A stretch of 64,000 nucleotides of DNA from Methanomicrobiaceae archaeon (GTDB lineage: Archaea > Halobacteriota > Methanomicrobia > Methanomicrobiales > Methanomicrobiaceae). The notes beneath the pieces are model-generated. The model did not search any database and was not told the origin of the DNA. It saw only the letters and a list, made by a program, of their open reading frames with translations. Shown in pieces: positions 36,946 through 45,586 of the stretch (the stretch's first letter is position 1; every line of letters begins with the position of its first letter). The translations under genes were made by a program, and so were the position numbers. Where the stretch lies: positions 52,855 to 116,854 of the forward strand of contig JAFGWE010000044.1 in NCBI GenBank assembly GCA_016937345.1. The letters are read 5' to 3'.

Positions 36946-37793
36946 TTAAAAGGCGCAATCTGGAGGAAAAAATATTCAAATCAGTTATGATTTTGTCATT
37001 AACAATAGTAATCTGCAGCCTTTTGGCAGTATTTGCAACGGTGATCATAAAAGGTGCACCTTCATTATCACTTGAGATGATAACAGAGGTGCCAAAAGGC
37101 GGTTATTATCTCGGCGGTGGCGGAGGAATCCTGAATGCAATTGTCGGTTCATTATACCTCTCAATAGGGGCAATTGTCATTGCTTTTATCTTAAGTCTTC
37201 CAATGGCTCTTTATCTGAATCAGTACTCAGAGAGATCCAGGGTTCCGGGAATCATAAGAATGATTCTTGAGGTCTCAACCGGGATTCCATCTTTAATTTA
37301 TGGTGTTTTTGTCTTTCTGATTATGATTGAAGTTGGTGCCAGGGCATCTTTATTTTGGGGGATAATTACTATTGCAGTCTTTATAACTCCCATTCTTACA
37401 AGAGGGATGGATGAAATAATGCAGACAGTACCTCTTAAATTAAAAGAGGCATCGCTTGCACTAGGAACTACAAGATTTGAAACACTGATCCATGTGATCA
37501 CAAGACAGGCACTTCCCGGGATCTTGACAGCAGTAATTCTGGCATTTGGAAGAGGAATAGGGGATGCGGCATCTGTTCTTTTTACAGCAGGGTATACTGA
37601 CTCAATTCCAACATCACTTAGTGATCCTGTCGCAACACTGCCTCTTGCAATATTTTTCCAGCTTTCAACACCTATTCCGGAAGTTCAGCAAAGAGCTTAT
37701 GCATCTGCAATTATTCTTCTCGTAATTGTTCTTTTGTTAAGTGCGGTTTCAAGAATATTATCAAGGAGATTTATGGAATATGTCGTCAGATAA
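36942..37793 (+). CDS. pstA: phosphate ABC transporter permease
   Basis: 283 residues with about six helices, the glycine-rich GGYYLGGGGGILNAIVGS typical of PstA near residue 55, and a coupling loop LKEASLALGTTRFETLIHVITRQALPG near residue 168. The ATG overlaps the pstC stop. The 3' end overlaps pstB by 14 bases. It pairs with PstC. Confidence 0.9.
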   Translation: MIKRRNLEEKIFKSVMILSLTIVICSLLAVFATVIIKGAPSLSLEMITEVPKGGYYLGGGGGILNAIVGSLYLSIGAIVIAFILSLPMALYLNQYSERSRVPGIIRMILEVSTGIPSLIYGVFVFLIMIEVGARASLFWGIITIAVFITPILTRGMDEIMQTVPLKLKEASLALGTTRFETLIHVITRQALPGILTAVILAFGRGIGDAASVLFTAGYTDSIPTSLSDPVATLPLAIFFQLSTPIPEVQQRAYASAIILLVIVLLLSAVSRILSRRFMEYVVR

Positions 37794-38553
37794 CTCAGGT
37801 CCTGCTAAAATAAGAGTCAATAATTTCTTTTTTAGCATTGAATCAAATGAAATCCTAAAGGATATAAATGTAGAAATTCCGAAAAATCAGATAACTGTAA
37901 TAATCGGCCCTTCAGGATGCGGGAAATCCACACTGCTTAAAAGTATTAACAGAATGAATGATCTGATTGAAAACATCAGTTTTGAGGGTGAAATACTAAT
38001 AGACGATAAAAATATCCTGAGCAGGGATACTGATGTGACAGAGCTTAGAAAGAATGTCGGAATGATAGCACAGTCTCCAAATCCTCTTCCAATGTCAATT
38101 TATGATAATGTGGTATACGGACCTAAAATCCACGGTACCAGAGATAAAGTGGCTTTAAACAGGATTGTTGAGGATGCATTGAAAAAAGTCGGACTGTGGG
38201 AAGAAGTAAAAGACAGATTAAAAGACCCTGCAACAAAGCTTTCTCTTGGCCAGCAGCAGAGGCTCTGTCTTGCACGAACACTTGCAATTGAACCCGAGAT
38301 TATTTTATGTGATGAAACAACCTCAGCTCTGGATCCAATTTCTGCTAAACATATTGAAACTGAACTTATCAGTTTAAAAGAGGACTATACAATTTTATTT
38401 GTAACCCATATTCTCAGGCAGGCAAAACGAATTGCAGATTATGTTATTTTCATATACCTTGGTGAGATTATTGAACACGGACCCGCCAGAGAGGTGTTTA
38501 ATAATCCAAAAGATGAAAGGACAAAAGCATATCTGGAAGGGGTTTTCGGATAG
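37780..38553 (+). CDS. pstB: phosphate ABC transporter ATP-binding protein
   Basis: 257 residues with the PstB pattern: IIGPSGCGKSTLLKSINRMNDLI (Walker A), QSPNPLPMSIYDNV (Q-loop), LSLGQQQRLCLARTLA (signature), ILCDETTSALDPIS (Walker B) and FVTHILRQAKRIADY (H-loop). The start is the ATG at 37780 with AAGGAG 11 bases upstream; a longer frame from 37741 lies inside pstA. PhoU, which usually follows, is absent; the next gene is the nitrogenase-like H subunit 63 bases downstream. Confidence 0.92.
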   Translation: MSSDNSGPAKIRVNNFFFSIESNEILKDINVEIPKNQITVIIGPSGCGKSTLLKSINRMNDLIENISFEGEILIDDKNILSRDTDVTELRKNVGMIAQSPNPLPMSIYDNVVYGPKIHGTRDKVALNRIVEDALKKVGLWEEVKDRLKDPATKLSLGQQQRLCLARTLAIEPEIILCDETTSALDPISAKHIETELISLKEDYTILFVTHILRQAKRIADYVIFIYLGEIIEHGPAREVFNNPKDERTKAYLEGVFG

Positions 38554-38616
38554 AATTTGTTTTAAGAAACCCCCACCAACAATATTTCCCTTCCAAAAAC
38601 AAATCTAAATACACCA

Positions 38617-39441
38617 ATGAAACAGATAGCCCTCTACGGCAAGGGAGGAATAGGAAAATCCACAACCTCGGCAAACCTCTCCGCCGCCCTTTCTGAAAAA
38701 TCCTTAGATATTCTCCAGATAGGATGCGACCCGAAACATGACAGCACGCGCATGCTAATGCACGGGGAATGGATACCGACAGTCCTTGATCTCGTCCGTG
38801 AAAAAGGTGAGGCAAACCTCACAGTATCTGATGTTGTCTACACAGGCTACAACAACATCCGCTGCGTTGAGGCAGGAGGCCCCGAACCGGGTGTAGGCTG
38901 CGCAGGACGCGGAATTATTGCGACATTTCAGCTTCTGGAAAAACTGGATGCGCTTTATGGAGATGTAATTGTCTATGATGTTTTAGGCGATGTCGTCTGC
39001 GGGGGGTTTGCAATGCCGATGCGTGAAGGATACGCCCGGGAGGTCTATCTTGTTACATCCGGCGACTTCATGGCACTGTATGCGGCAAACAACATCTGCA
39101 AGGCAATTGCAAGACTGTCAAAACGGTCAAAGCCATCATGTACCCTAGGAGGAGTAATCTGCAACTCACAGAATATTGAAGGGGAATATGATCTGGTATC
39201 AGAGTTTGCCCAAAGAATAAATTCCGAACTTATAGGTTTTATCCCGCGAAGCCAGATTGTAAGAGTATCGGAAGTCAACAAAAAGACAGTCCTTGAGTAT
39301 GCACCCGAATCCGAACAGGCGGGAATATACAGAAAGCTTGCCGGAACAATAATGAATAACAACCCGGACCCAGATAAAAAACCAACACCACTCACAATGG
39401 ATGAACTCGAAACACTTGCACAAAAATATATCAAGGCTTGA
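38617..39441 (+). CDS. nitrogenase Fe-protein-like (NifH/BchL/CfbC superfamily) reductase
   Basis: The 274-residue ATPase has [15 protein letters not shown] (P-loop, residues 7-21), [10 protein letters not shown] (switch region), [16 protein letters not shown] with cluster ligand C95, and [14 protein letters not shown] with C128. These match the two cysteines by which NifH dimers hold one [4Fe-4S] cluster. It should pass electrons, with ATP hydrolysis, to the D-K proteins encoded next. It overlaps the D gene by 41 bases. The NifH-type C-terminus carries a short Pro/Lys-rich tail (residues 247-260). It is not itself proof of nitrogen fixation: no nifEN or nifB was found, and the partner proteins differ from NifDK. 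Confidence 0.9.
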   Translation: MKQIALYGKGGIGKSTTSANLSAALSEKSLDILQIGCDPKHDSTRMLMHGEWIPTVLDLVREKGEANLTVSDVVYTGYNNIRCVEAGGPEPGVGCAGRGIIATFQLLEKLDALYGDVIVYDVLGDVVCGGFAMPMREGYAREVYLVTSGDFMALYAANNICKAIARLSKRSKPSCTLGGVICNSQNIEGEYDLVSEFAQRINSELIGFIPRSQIVRVSEVNKKTVLEYAPESEQAGIYRKLAGTIMNNNPDPDKKPTPLTMDELETLAQKYIKA

Positions 39442-40492
39442 AGGCTGCACTGTAACAGGCGCACTTACGGTAACCGCATTTGTAAAGGATGCGGCAACAA
39501 TAGTGCACGGGCCGCACGGGTGCTGCCATCAGGCATCATCTGTCTTTCACTCTGCAATGCTGTATAACGAATGCTTTGATATCCCGGATATATTTTCAAG
39601 CGGACTTGATGAAAATGGGATTATTTTCGGCGGTGAAGACTGCCTTGAAGATGCAATAAAACAGGCAGTCTCTGAAGACTTTGGATGCGTCTTTGTCATT
39701 GGGACATGCATCAGCGATACAATCGGGGATGACATAGGTTCCATATGTGCAAAATACACCGATATTCCGGTGATACCCATTCATGCATCAGGATTTCTCG
39801 GCGGATCTTTTGAGAAGGGATTTTTTTCAGCATTAAAAGGAGTTGCAAAATTAATTGAAATTCCGGGTGAAAATTTAAACGTAATATCAGGTGATTCCTG
39901 CAATGACAGCCTTTTTGACGATATTCCTTTAGTAAATATAATCGGCGAGAAAAACCTTGAATACGAAGTTGAAGAAAATTTTTTGGAAGTAAAACGGCTC
40001 ATAAATCTTCTTGGAGCAGATATAAACATCAGATTTGTCAGAAACATAACCGTTGATCAGATTAAAAAATTCAGAAATGCAAAGCTTAACATCATACGTG
40101 AAGACCCCTCTGGAGAAACAGCCGCATATTTTGAAAAACTTACAGGTATTCCTTCACTATCACAGTTTCCATACGGAATCTCCGGTACTCTTGAATTTCT
40201 AAAAGATGCTGGTAAATGCCTTGGCATAAGTCCGGATTCGGCTATAAAAAAGGAAAAAGACTACCAGAAAGAAATGTTTTCTTCATTTGAAGATATCAGA
40301 GGAGAAAAGATATCATTTGACTCATTTGGTTTTCAAAAGGCTGAAAGCGAGCTTTTCTCAGAGATAAAAGATTACACAGGGATCTTAACCGACCCGGATG
40401 GAGCCGTCATACCAATTCCGTTTTATACACCGGTAGGAACAACAGGCGTTAAAAAGATGCTCTCCCAGTGGAGGAGATTTATAAATGCGTGA
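39401..40492 (+). CDS. nitrogenase component 1-like protein, NifD-like
   Basis: The 363-residue protein starts with [13 protein letters not shown], then [14 protein letters not shown] and [13 protein letters not shown]. Cysteines 16, 41 and 103 match the spacing of the three alpha-side P-cluster ligands of NifD. The C-terminal half is short, and the cofactor cysteine and histidine of NifD have no visible counterparts. CfbD-type N-terminal motifs (HPRPSPIAAA) are absent too. The ATG at 39401 lies inside the H gene; a TTG at 39416 is an alternative start. It overlaps the K-like gene by 8 bases. Function is unknown: a reductase of the nitrogenase superfamily. Confidence 0.85.
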   Translation: MNSKHLHKNISRLEGCTVTGALTVTAFVKDAATIVHGPHGCCHQASSVFHSAMLYNECFDIPDIFSSGLDENGIIFGGEDCLEDAIKQAVSEDFGCVFVIGTCISDTIGDDIGSICAKYTDIPVIPIHASGFLGGSFEKGFFSALKGVAKLIEIPGENLNVISGDSCNDSLFDDIPLVNIIGEKNLEYEVEENFLEVKRLINLLGADINIRFVRNITVDQIKKFRNAKLNIIREDPSGETAAYFEKLTGIPSLSQFPYGISGTLEFLKDAGKCLGISPDSAIKKEKDYQKEMFSSFEDIRGEKISFDSFGFQKAESELFSEIKDYTGILTDPDGAVIPIPFYTPVGTTGVKKMLSQWRRFINA

Positions 40493-41606
40493 ACTCTGCA
40501 CAAATCCCCTTTGGCCGTGTGCGATGACAGGTGCTGCATCTGCACTTGCCGGAATAAGCGATCTCGGAGTCATCATACACGGATCATCCGGCTGCTATAT
40601 CTATGCGGATATGGCCGTTCCTGACACCTTATACAGCACATTCATAGTTGAGGACGAGGTAATATTCGGAACATCTGAAAGACTCTGTGAGGTTTTAGAG
40701 AGCATATCACAGCTTTACAAAAAAGTTGCCGTCATCAACACCTGCGTCCCGTCTGTTATGGGTGAAGACATAGGAGGCATACTCTCGGATTATGATGTTA
40801 TTTTAGTTGACGTTGCAGGATTTAAAGGCGATTTTGATTCCGGATGGAAGAGCGCCATACAGGCTCTCAAACCCTCATGTGACGGAACAAAGGAATCTGT
40901 AAACATAGAGGGCATATGCTCCCTTGATCCTTTTTACAGGGGGAATTTAAATGAGGCTAAAAGACTTTTAGACCTTGCAAAAATTCCTGTCGGAACCACA
41001 TTCTTCCATGACACCTATGATTCGGTAAAAAAACCATCCGGATATTTCATATCAGCAAATCCTGATTACAATACTGGTCTTGCGGATGATGAAAAAAGTA
41101 TTCTTGGCATAATGGAGACTGAAGCTGTATTTGAGAAGCTATCAGACATATTCCCTGACGCCGAAACAGATTTGGTATTTGAACAGACAGAGGAAGCGGA
41201 TGAAATACTGACAAAAGCCGGCGAAAAGTTTCTCAGAAAATACGATCCCCCGCGTATTGCGGTTTTTTCAACAGGAAGCTACACAGAGTTTGCCTGCGAA
41301 ATTTTAAAACGATACCTCGATGCCGACATCGTCTGTGCGGGCGCAAGAAACAGGGAAGTTTCCATAAAAGACGGCATCAAATCCGGAATAATGGACCATA
41401 TCCGCCCTGTTGCATCTGCGATTGAAGATTCCCAGCCCGATATTATTATTGGTTCATCATTTGAGCATGCAAAATTCCCTCATATACCCTTTTTAGGACT
41501 TACATTCCCTATAAGACACATAAAGATGTTATATCATCGTCCTCTGGCCGGAATAGAGGGCAGTCTTTATTTTATGGACTCCGTCCTTAATACCCTTAAA
41601 AAATAA
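40485..41606 (+). CDS. nitrogenase component 1-like protein, NifK-like
   Basis: 373 residues beginning with CTNPLWPCAMTGAASALAG, then VIIHGSSGCYIYADMAV and VINTCVPSVMGEDIGG. Cysteines 5 or 12, 37 and 87 stand where the beta-side P-cluster ligands sit in NifK. The C-terminal domain (IAVFSTGSYTEFACEILKRYL, PDIIIGSSFEHA) keeps the Rossmann-like NifD/K third domain. It is the last gene of the H-D-K operon and a hairpin with a T-run follows about 100 bases downstream. It probably forms a heterotetramer with the D-like protein; the substrate is not known. Confidence 0.85.
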   Translation: MRELCTNPLWPCAMTGAASALAGISDLGVIIHGSSGCYIYADMAVPDTLYSTFIVEDEVIFGTSERLCEVLESISQLYKKVAVINTCVPSVMGEDIGGILSDYDVILVDVAGFKGDFDSGWKSAIQALKPSCDGTKESVNIEGICSLDPFYRGNLNEAKRLLDLAKIPVGTTFFHDTYDSVKKPSGYFISANPDYNTGLADDEKSILGIMETEAVFEKLSDIFPDAETDLVFEQTEEADEILTKAGEKFLRKYDPPRIAVFSTGSYTEFACEILKRYLDADIVCAGARNREVSIKDGIKSGIMDHIRPVASAIEDSQPDIIIGSSFEHAKFPHIPFLGLTFPIRHIKMLYHRPLAGIEGSLYFMDSVLNTLKK

Positions 41607-41703
41607 AACTTTGTTTTTAGTTGAATCTTTGTATGCATTTATCCGGAAATATCTGTCTGTGAGAAGAGAATAACAGAAGAAGTCTAATTCTTTTTGCTGA
41701 GTG

Positions 41704-41726
41704 TTTCTAAAAAAAGAAATTTTTTT
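41704..41726 (+). terminator. hairpin plus T-run ending the nitrogenase-like operon
   Basis: TTTCT (41704-41708) pairs with AGAAA (41715-41719) around a six-A loop, followed by seven Ts. It lies between convergent genes. The A-run in the loop gives a T-run on the minus strand too, so it may act in both directions. Confidence 0.55.
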
Positions 41727-42250
41727 CAGGAAGATTCCATCATGTTTTTGCAGTTCGGACAATGCTTCAGTTTTTCATCTTCCTTTTTTGGCATCATGCA
41801 TCCGCAATTTTTGCAGACAAATAAATCATTTTTTTCTGAAACATCATCAGTTGAAATTCTTCCCATCCCATATCTCCTGGAGGATATGATGCTTTCACAA
41901 TCAACACAGACACCTTCACCCGAAAGCATCTTACAAACTGCTTCCTTTATTGTGGCATCCCTGATAACATACTGTTTAACCCCTGATTTGTAAAACACCT
42001 CAGTAGATGCAGTTCCGAAATCACCTGCAACAACAGCATCTGCACCAAGTTTTACAACTGAATCCGCCGCAAATACACCTGCACTTCCGGGAAGATCAAC
42101 AGCAGTGTTATGTACAGCTTCACTTGACCACAGACCGTCCTCTGCAAAATCCACAACACAAAAAGAACCACATCTTCCAAAAACAGGGGATACGTAATCA
42201 TCAGGATCCCCATTCCCCATTCCGGCGATAACAAGTCTTTTTAACGACAC
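41726..42250 (-). CDS. NifX/NifB-type (dinitrogenase iron-molybdenum cofactor) domain protein with C-terminal zinc ribbon
   Basis: 174 residues. The N-terminal domain (about 5-115) has the family's opening strand and the DDYVSPVFGRCGSFCVVDF segment, SAGVFAADSVVKLGADAVVAGDFG and AVCKMLSGEGV, like NifX/NifY and MTH1175-type cofactor-binding proteins. A C-terminal zinc ribbon has FVCKNCGCMMPK and LKHCPNCKNM. GTG at 42250 is the start, with GGGGA 6 bases upstream. It converges on the nitrogenase-like operon, so it may carry a metal cofactor or electrons for that system, but the family is also common alone in methanogens. Confidence 0.8.
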   Translation of the reverse strand: MSLKRLVIAGMGNGDPDDYVSPVFGRCGSFCVVDFAEDGLWSSEAVHNTAVDLPGSAGVFAADSVVKLGADAVVAGDFGTASTEVFYKSGVKQYVIRDATIKEAVCKMLSGEGVCVDCESIISSRRYGMGRISTDDVSEKNDLFVCKNCGCMMPKKEDEKLKHCPNCKNMMESS

Positions 42251-42286
42251 AAACTTCCCCTGAGAATATATCTGGTTTTATTGTAT

Positions 42287-42886
42287 TTATCTCTCAAGTT
42301 CTTTCCATACATGCAAAAAACGCTGTGCTGCCGTAAAATGCCCGAGTATTCCAAAGACAACAAGTATCCATCCCAAAATACTCATCCCGAATATTCCTGA
42401 AGGTAATAGAAATGCAATAATACCTCCTCCAATCAGAAGGACAAGTCTGTCAGCCCTGCCTAAAACCCCGCCGTAAAACCTCTTTGCACCAACAGCCTGT
42501 GCCTGTGTTCCCAGATATGATGACATCAGAACTCCGGTGAGTGCAAATACACCAACAGGCCAGGGGGCAAGACTTCCGGCAAATATTCCGCAGATTATGA
42601 AAATGTCTGCATACCTGTCAAGAACATGATCCAGAAAATCTCCACGAAGACTTGCAATATTCATCTCGCGGGCAATCGAACCGTCGATTGCATCAAAGAA
42701 TGCATTTAAAAATACGAGTATAACTCCCAATAATATCCATGATTCGAAGAATGCCGCACCTGCTGCAACCGCTGCTATAAATGCCAGTATTGTGCAGGCA
42801 TTTGGTGTGAGACCTATTTTTATGCATGTCCTTGCAACAGGGTTTATTATGCCTGCAACATGCGGACGAAAGTTATCAAGTGTCAT
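42287..42886 (-). CDS. CDP-alcohol phosphatidyltransferase family protein (archaetidylinositol phosphate synthase type)
   Basis: 199 residues with about six helices and the full CDP-alcohol motif: DAIDGSIAR followed by LRGDFLDHVLDRYAD (pattern DG-x2-AR-x8-G-x3-D-x3-D) at about residues 65-93. The enzyme exchanges CMP of CDP-archaeol for an alcohol phosphate at the membrane; in methanogens the short version next to this motif is usually archaetidylinositol phosphate synthase. The start overlaps the kinase gene stop by ATGA. Head-group specificity is inferred. Confidence 0.85.
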   Translation of the reverse strand: MTLDNFRPHVAGIINPVARTCIKIGLTPNACTILAFIAAVAAGAAFFESWILLGVILVFLNAFFDAIDGSIAREMNIASLRGDFLDHVLDRYADIFIICGIFAGSLAPWPVGVFALTGVLMSSYLGTQAQAVGAKRFYGGVLGRADRLVLLIGGGIIAFLLPSGIFGMSILGWILVVFGILGHFTAAQRFLHVWKELER

Positions 42887-43395
42887 AAATCAGCCCCCAG
42901 AAATTCCGACCAGTCTGTGTTTCCGTAAGAAGGCGGAATTATTCCCAGCATAAAATCCTCTATCAACTTTGCAGTCTCCTCTTCGGTAATATCAGTTGTG
43001 TCAGTCTCAAAAATCCTCTCTTCCGGATGACATTCAAGGGTTTCTATCAGGGCAGCATCAAGAGCCTCTGCCATTGCATTCTCAGAGACCTTCTCCGGCG
43101 CATATCCCCTTTTTATCAGACGTTTTTTTAAAACATCAGGTCTGCACCTTAAAATTACAACAAGATCACAGGGAAGAAGGTGTGTTAAATGCCCCTCAAT
43201 TATACCGTCAAAAGGCTGAAAATTTTCAGCCCAGAGTTCCTCGTCAATTACCGCAGTATCTCTCTTATTATCATCAGAGATAACATAATCCTTAACGGTA
43301 TCGTTCTGCAGGACTACATTATACCCTTTTTTCCTTAATATTTCCGAAACCGCGGATTTCCCAGTTCCGGGAGTTCCCGTAATGCAGACCATCAT
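42883..43395 (-). CDS. AK6/Fap7-type adenylate kinase family NTPase
   Basis: 170 residues with the N-terminal P-loop CITGTPGTGKSAVSEIL, IIEGHLTHLLPCD and VVILRCRPDVLKKRLIKRGY, which is the AK6 (hCINAP/Fap7) pattern and not that of the longer AdkA. The family acts as adenylate kinase and helps in small ribosomal subunit maturation. It lies between hisC and the CDP-alcohol transferase gene with near-zero gaps, in the same minus-strand unit. Confidence 0.85.
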   Translation of the reverse strand: MMVCITGTPGTGKSAVSEILRKKGYNVVLQNDTVKDYVISDDNKRDTAVIDEELWAENFQPFDGIIEGHLTHLLPCDLVVILRCRPDVLKKRLIKRGYAPEKVSENAMAEALDAALIETLECHPEERIFETDTTDITEEETAKLIEDFMLGIIPPSYGNTDWSEFLGADL

Positions 43396-43399
43396 ATTT

Positions 43400-44455
43400 T
43401 CATATCTCTTTTATTGCCTTAAGAAAGAGTTCATTCTCCCAGGATTCACCAATACTTACCCTGATATAGCTATCACCAAGTGTGGGAAAACTTGCACATG
43501 ACCTGACAATAACTCCTTTTTTTGCAAGCTCTGATACCGCGGCATCGCCTTTTAAAGGTGCCACATCCATCATAACAAAATTTGCTCCCGAAGGACACAC
43601 TCTGTATCCGGATTCCGTCTCAAAGCGGTTTCGCCATTCTTTTACATGCAGCAGATAGTCTGAGACATACTCATCATCTGATATTGCACCGATAGCTGCC
43701 GCAATCGAGACAGAATTCAAGGCAAAAGGAGTCTGTGCACGAAGATAATAAGGCTCGTACCATAAAGGCACAAATGCATACCCCACACGCATTCCTGCAA
43801 GACCAAACGCCTTGGACATAGTCCTTCCGATTATGAGGTTGTCATATTTTTTTACAAGGTCTCTGTAGTCAGTATCACAGAAATCAACATATGCATTGTC
43901 CAAAAAGAGCATGCAGTCAATACTGTTTAAGATATATTCAATATCAGATACAGGCGTAACTGTTCCTGTAGGATTGTTTGGCGTGCATAAAAATGCAAGT
44001 TTGGCACCACTGCATCCTTTGATAAATTCATCACAGTCAACAGAGAAATCCTCATTTCTTCTGACATTTACAACCTCGCCCCCCTGTGCAGATACGGCAA
44101 GATTATAGAATGAGAATGTCGGTGTGCTGACACAGACTTTATCTTTGCAGTCGATAAATGTCCGGATTACATTTTCAATAACGCCGTCCATACCAACGCC
44201 AGTTACAATATGATAATCACCGTGATACTCTTTAAGGGCATTAACAAGAGATTTTGCAGTCTCATCAGGATAGCGGTTGGAGTCATTAAGAGAGAGTTCT
44301 GCGCTTAATACCGCTTTTTTTGACGGACCCATCGGATTCTCATTGCTTGCAAGACGTGCAGGATTTTCAAAACCTGCTTTTTTTGCAATGTCCATAGCTC
44401 TTGTTGCAAATACATATCCTTCTTTTTCAAATAAATCTCTAATCAGATGCCTCAT
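43400..44455 (-). CDS. hisC: histidinol-phosphate aminotransferase
   Basis: About 351 residues, class I/II PLP aminotransferase of HisC type: LASNENPMGPSKKA near the N-terminus, RYPDE, FLCTPNNPTGTVTP, FLDNAYVDFCDTDY, the PLP lysine in IGRTMSKAFGLAGMRVGYA and a C-terminal SIGESWENELFLKAI. It converts imidazole-acetol phosphate to histidinol phosphate. The ATG at 44455 is chosen over a GTG three codons upstream. It overlaps the argD-like gene by 17 bases. Possible use for other aromatic or sugar substrates cannot be excluded. Confidence 0.88.
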   Translation of the reverse strand: MRHLIRDLFEKEGYVFATRAMDIAKKAGFENPARLASNENPMGPSKKAVLSAELSLNDSNRYPDETAKSLVNALKEYHGDYHIVTGVGMDGVIENVIRTFIDCKDKVCVSTPTFSFYNLAVSAQGGEVVNVRRNEDFSVDCDEFIKGCSGAKLAFLCTPNNPTGTVTPVSDIEYILNSIDCMLFLDNAYVDFCDTDYRDLVKKYDNLIIGRTMSKAFGLAGMRVGYAFVPLWYEPYYLRAQTPFALNSVSIAAAIGAISDDEYVSDYLLHVKEWRNRFETESGYRVCPSGANFVMMDVAPLKGDAAVSELAKKGVIVRSCASFPTLGDSYIRVSIGESWENELFLKAIKEI

Positions 44456-45563
44456 CAATAACACCGTTTATAATCCTGCATGCAGTCTCTATCTCTTTTT
44501 TCTCAATTGTAAGAGGCGGCAGAAGACGTATTGTATGTTTACCTGTTGCATTTACCAAAAGCCCGCGCTTCATACACTCATCCCTTACATCAGTGTTTGA
44601 CCCGTCAACATCAAGCCCAATCATAAGCCCGCATATCCGTGGATTTTTCCCTGAAAGGAGATTTCCAAAAAGTTCTGACTTCTCACAGACCTCCGGAATA
44701 AGATCTGAAAGAACCTCTGCTGTGGCAAGCCCGGCTGCACATACAAGCGGACCTCCGGAAAATGTGCTTCCGTGCTCACCTTTTGCAAAGAAGAGATCTT
44801 TTCGTGCAACAATTGCACCCATCGGAAGACCTGAGGCAATTGCCTTTGCCATAGAGACAATATCAGGCAATACGCTTGTTTTCTGATAGTAAAACCACTC
44901 CCCGGTCCTTCCAAAGCCGGTCTGGATCTCATCACAGATCATAAGAGCACCCTTATCATCACAGATCTCACGGATACCTTCATAGAAACCACAAGGCGCA
45001 GGCAAAATTCCCGCTTCGCCCTGAACACCTTCAACGATAACCGCTGCAACATCTTCTGTAACTGCCTTTTTTAAGCCATCGAGGTCGCCGTAATCGACAA
45101 ATGTACATTTTGGTCCGAAGTCTGAAAACGGCTCCCTTATCTCGGGTTTATATGTTGCAGAAAGAGGTGTACTGATTCTTCCGTGAAATGCATTTTTAAA
45201 AGAAACATATTCCTTTCTGCCGGTTTTAAGCCTTGCAAGCTTTAGTGCCGCCTCATTTGCCTCTGCACCGGAATTGCACATGAAGACATTTCCTAAGTCT
45301 ATTCCTGATAATTCAACAAGCTTTTGTGCAAATTCCTCCTGATTGGAAGGATAATAAAGATTTGATGTATGAATCAGTCTCTGTGCCTGCCGGCAAATAG
45401 CCTCGGTTATAACAGGGTGACAATGACCTGTATTGCACACTGCAATTCCTGCCACACAGTCAAGATACTTCTTTCCGGTATCATCCCACACATAATTGCC
45501 CTGCCCTTTGACAATTTTTAAGTTTCTGTCGCTCACCGGCATGAAACTCTTTTTTGATTCCAT
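44439..45563 (-). CDS. acetylornithine aminotransferase-like class III aminotransferase, copy 1
   Basis: 374 residues with the ArgD pattern: NYVWDDTGKKYLDCVAGIAVCNTGH, MCNSGAEANEAALKLAR, FHGRISTPLSATYKP, ICDEIQTGFGRTGEWF and the PLP lysine in VSMAKAIASGLPMGAI. It is homologous over its whole length to the next gene upstream and slightly shorter, missing a stretch near residue 300. Four codons of overlap-type spacing link it to hisC downstream. ArgD makes N-acetylornithine; one of the two copies may serve lysine, diaminopimelate or another omega-amine. Confidence 0.87.
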   Translation of the reverse strand: MESKKSFMPVSDRNLKIVKGQGNYVWDDTGKKYLDCVAGIAVCNTGHCHPVITEAICRQAQRLIHTSNLYYPSNQEEFAQKLVELSGIDLGNVFMCNSGAEANEAALKLARLKTGRKEYVSFKNAFHGRISTPLSATYKPEIREPFSDFGPKCTFVDYGDLDGLKKAVTEDVAAVIVEGVQGEAGILPAPCGFYEGIREICDDKGALMICDEIQTGFGRTGEWFYYQKTSVLPDIVSMAKAIASGLPMGAIVARKDLFFAKGEHGSTFSGGPLVCAAGLATAEVLSDLIPEVCEKSELFGNLLSGKNPRICGLMIGLDVDGSNTDVRDECMKRGLLVNATGKHTIRLLPPLTIEKKEIETACRIINGVIDEASD

Positions 45564-45586
45564 AAATATCTCTTACCCCCGGTATC

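Noticed and set aside
38617..40492. CfbC-CfbD (F430 Ni-sirohydrochlorin diamide reductive cyclase) as the call for the H-D pair
   Set aside because: The D protein lacks the CfbD N-terminal pattern and there is a third, K-like gene in the operon.
38617..41606. Bona fide nitrogenase NifHDK
   Set aside because: D and K are far shorter than NifDK, the cofactor Cys/His are not visible and no nifB, nifE or nifN is near.
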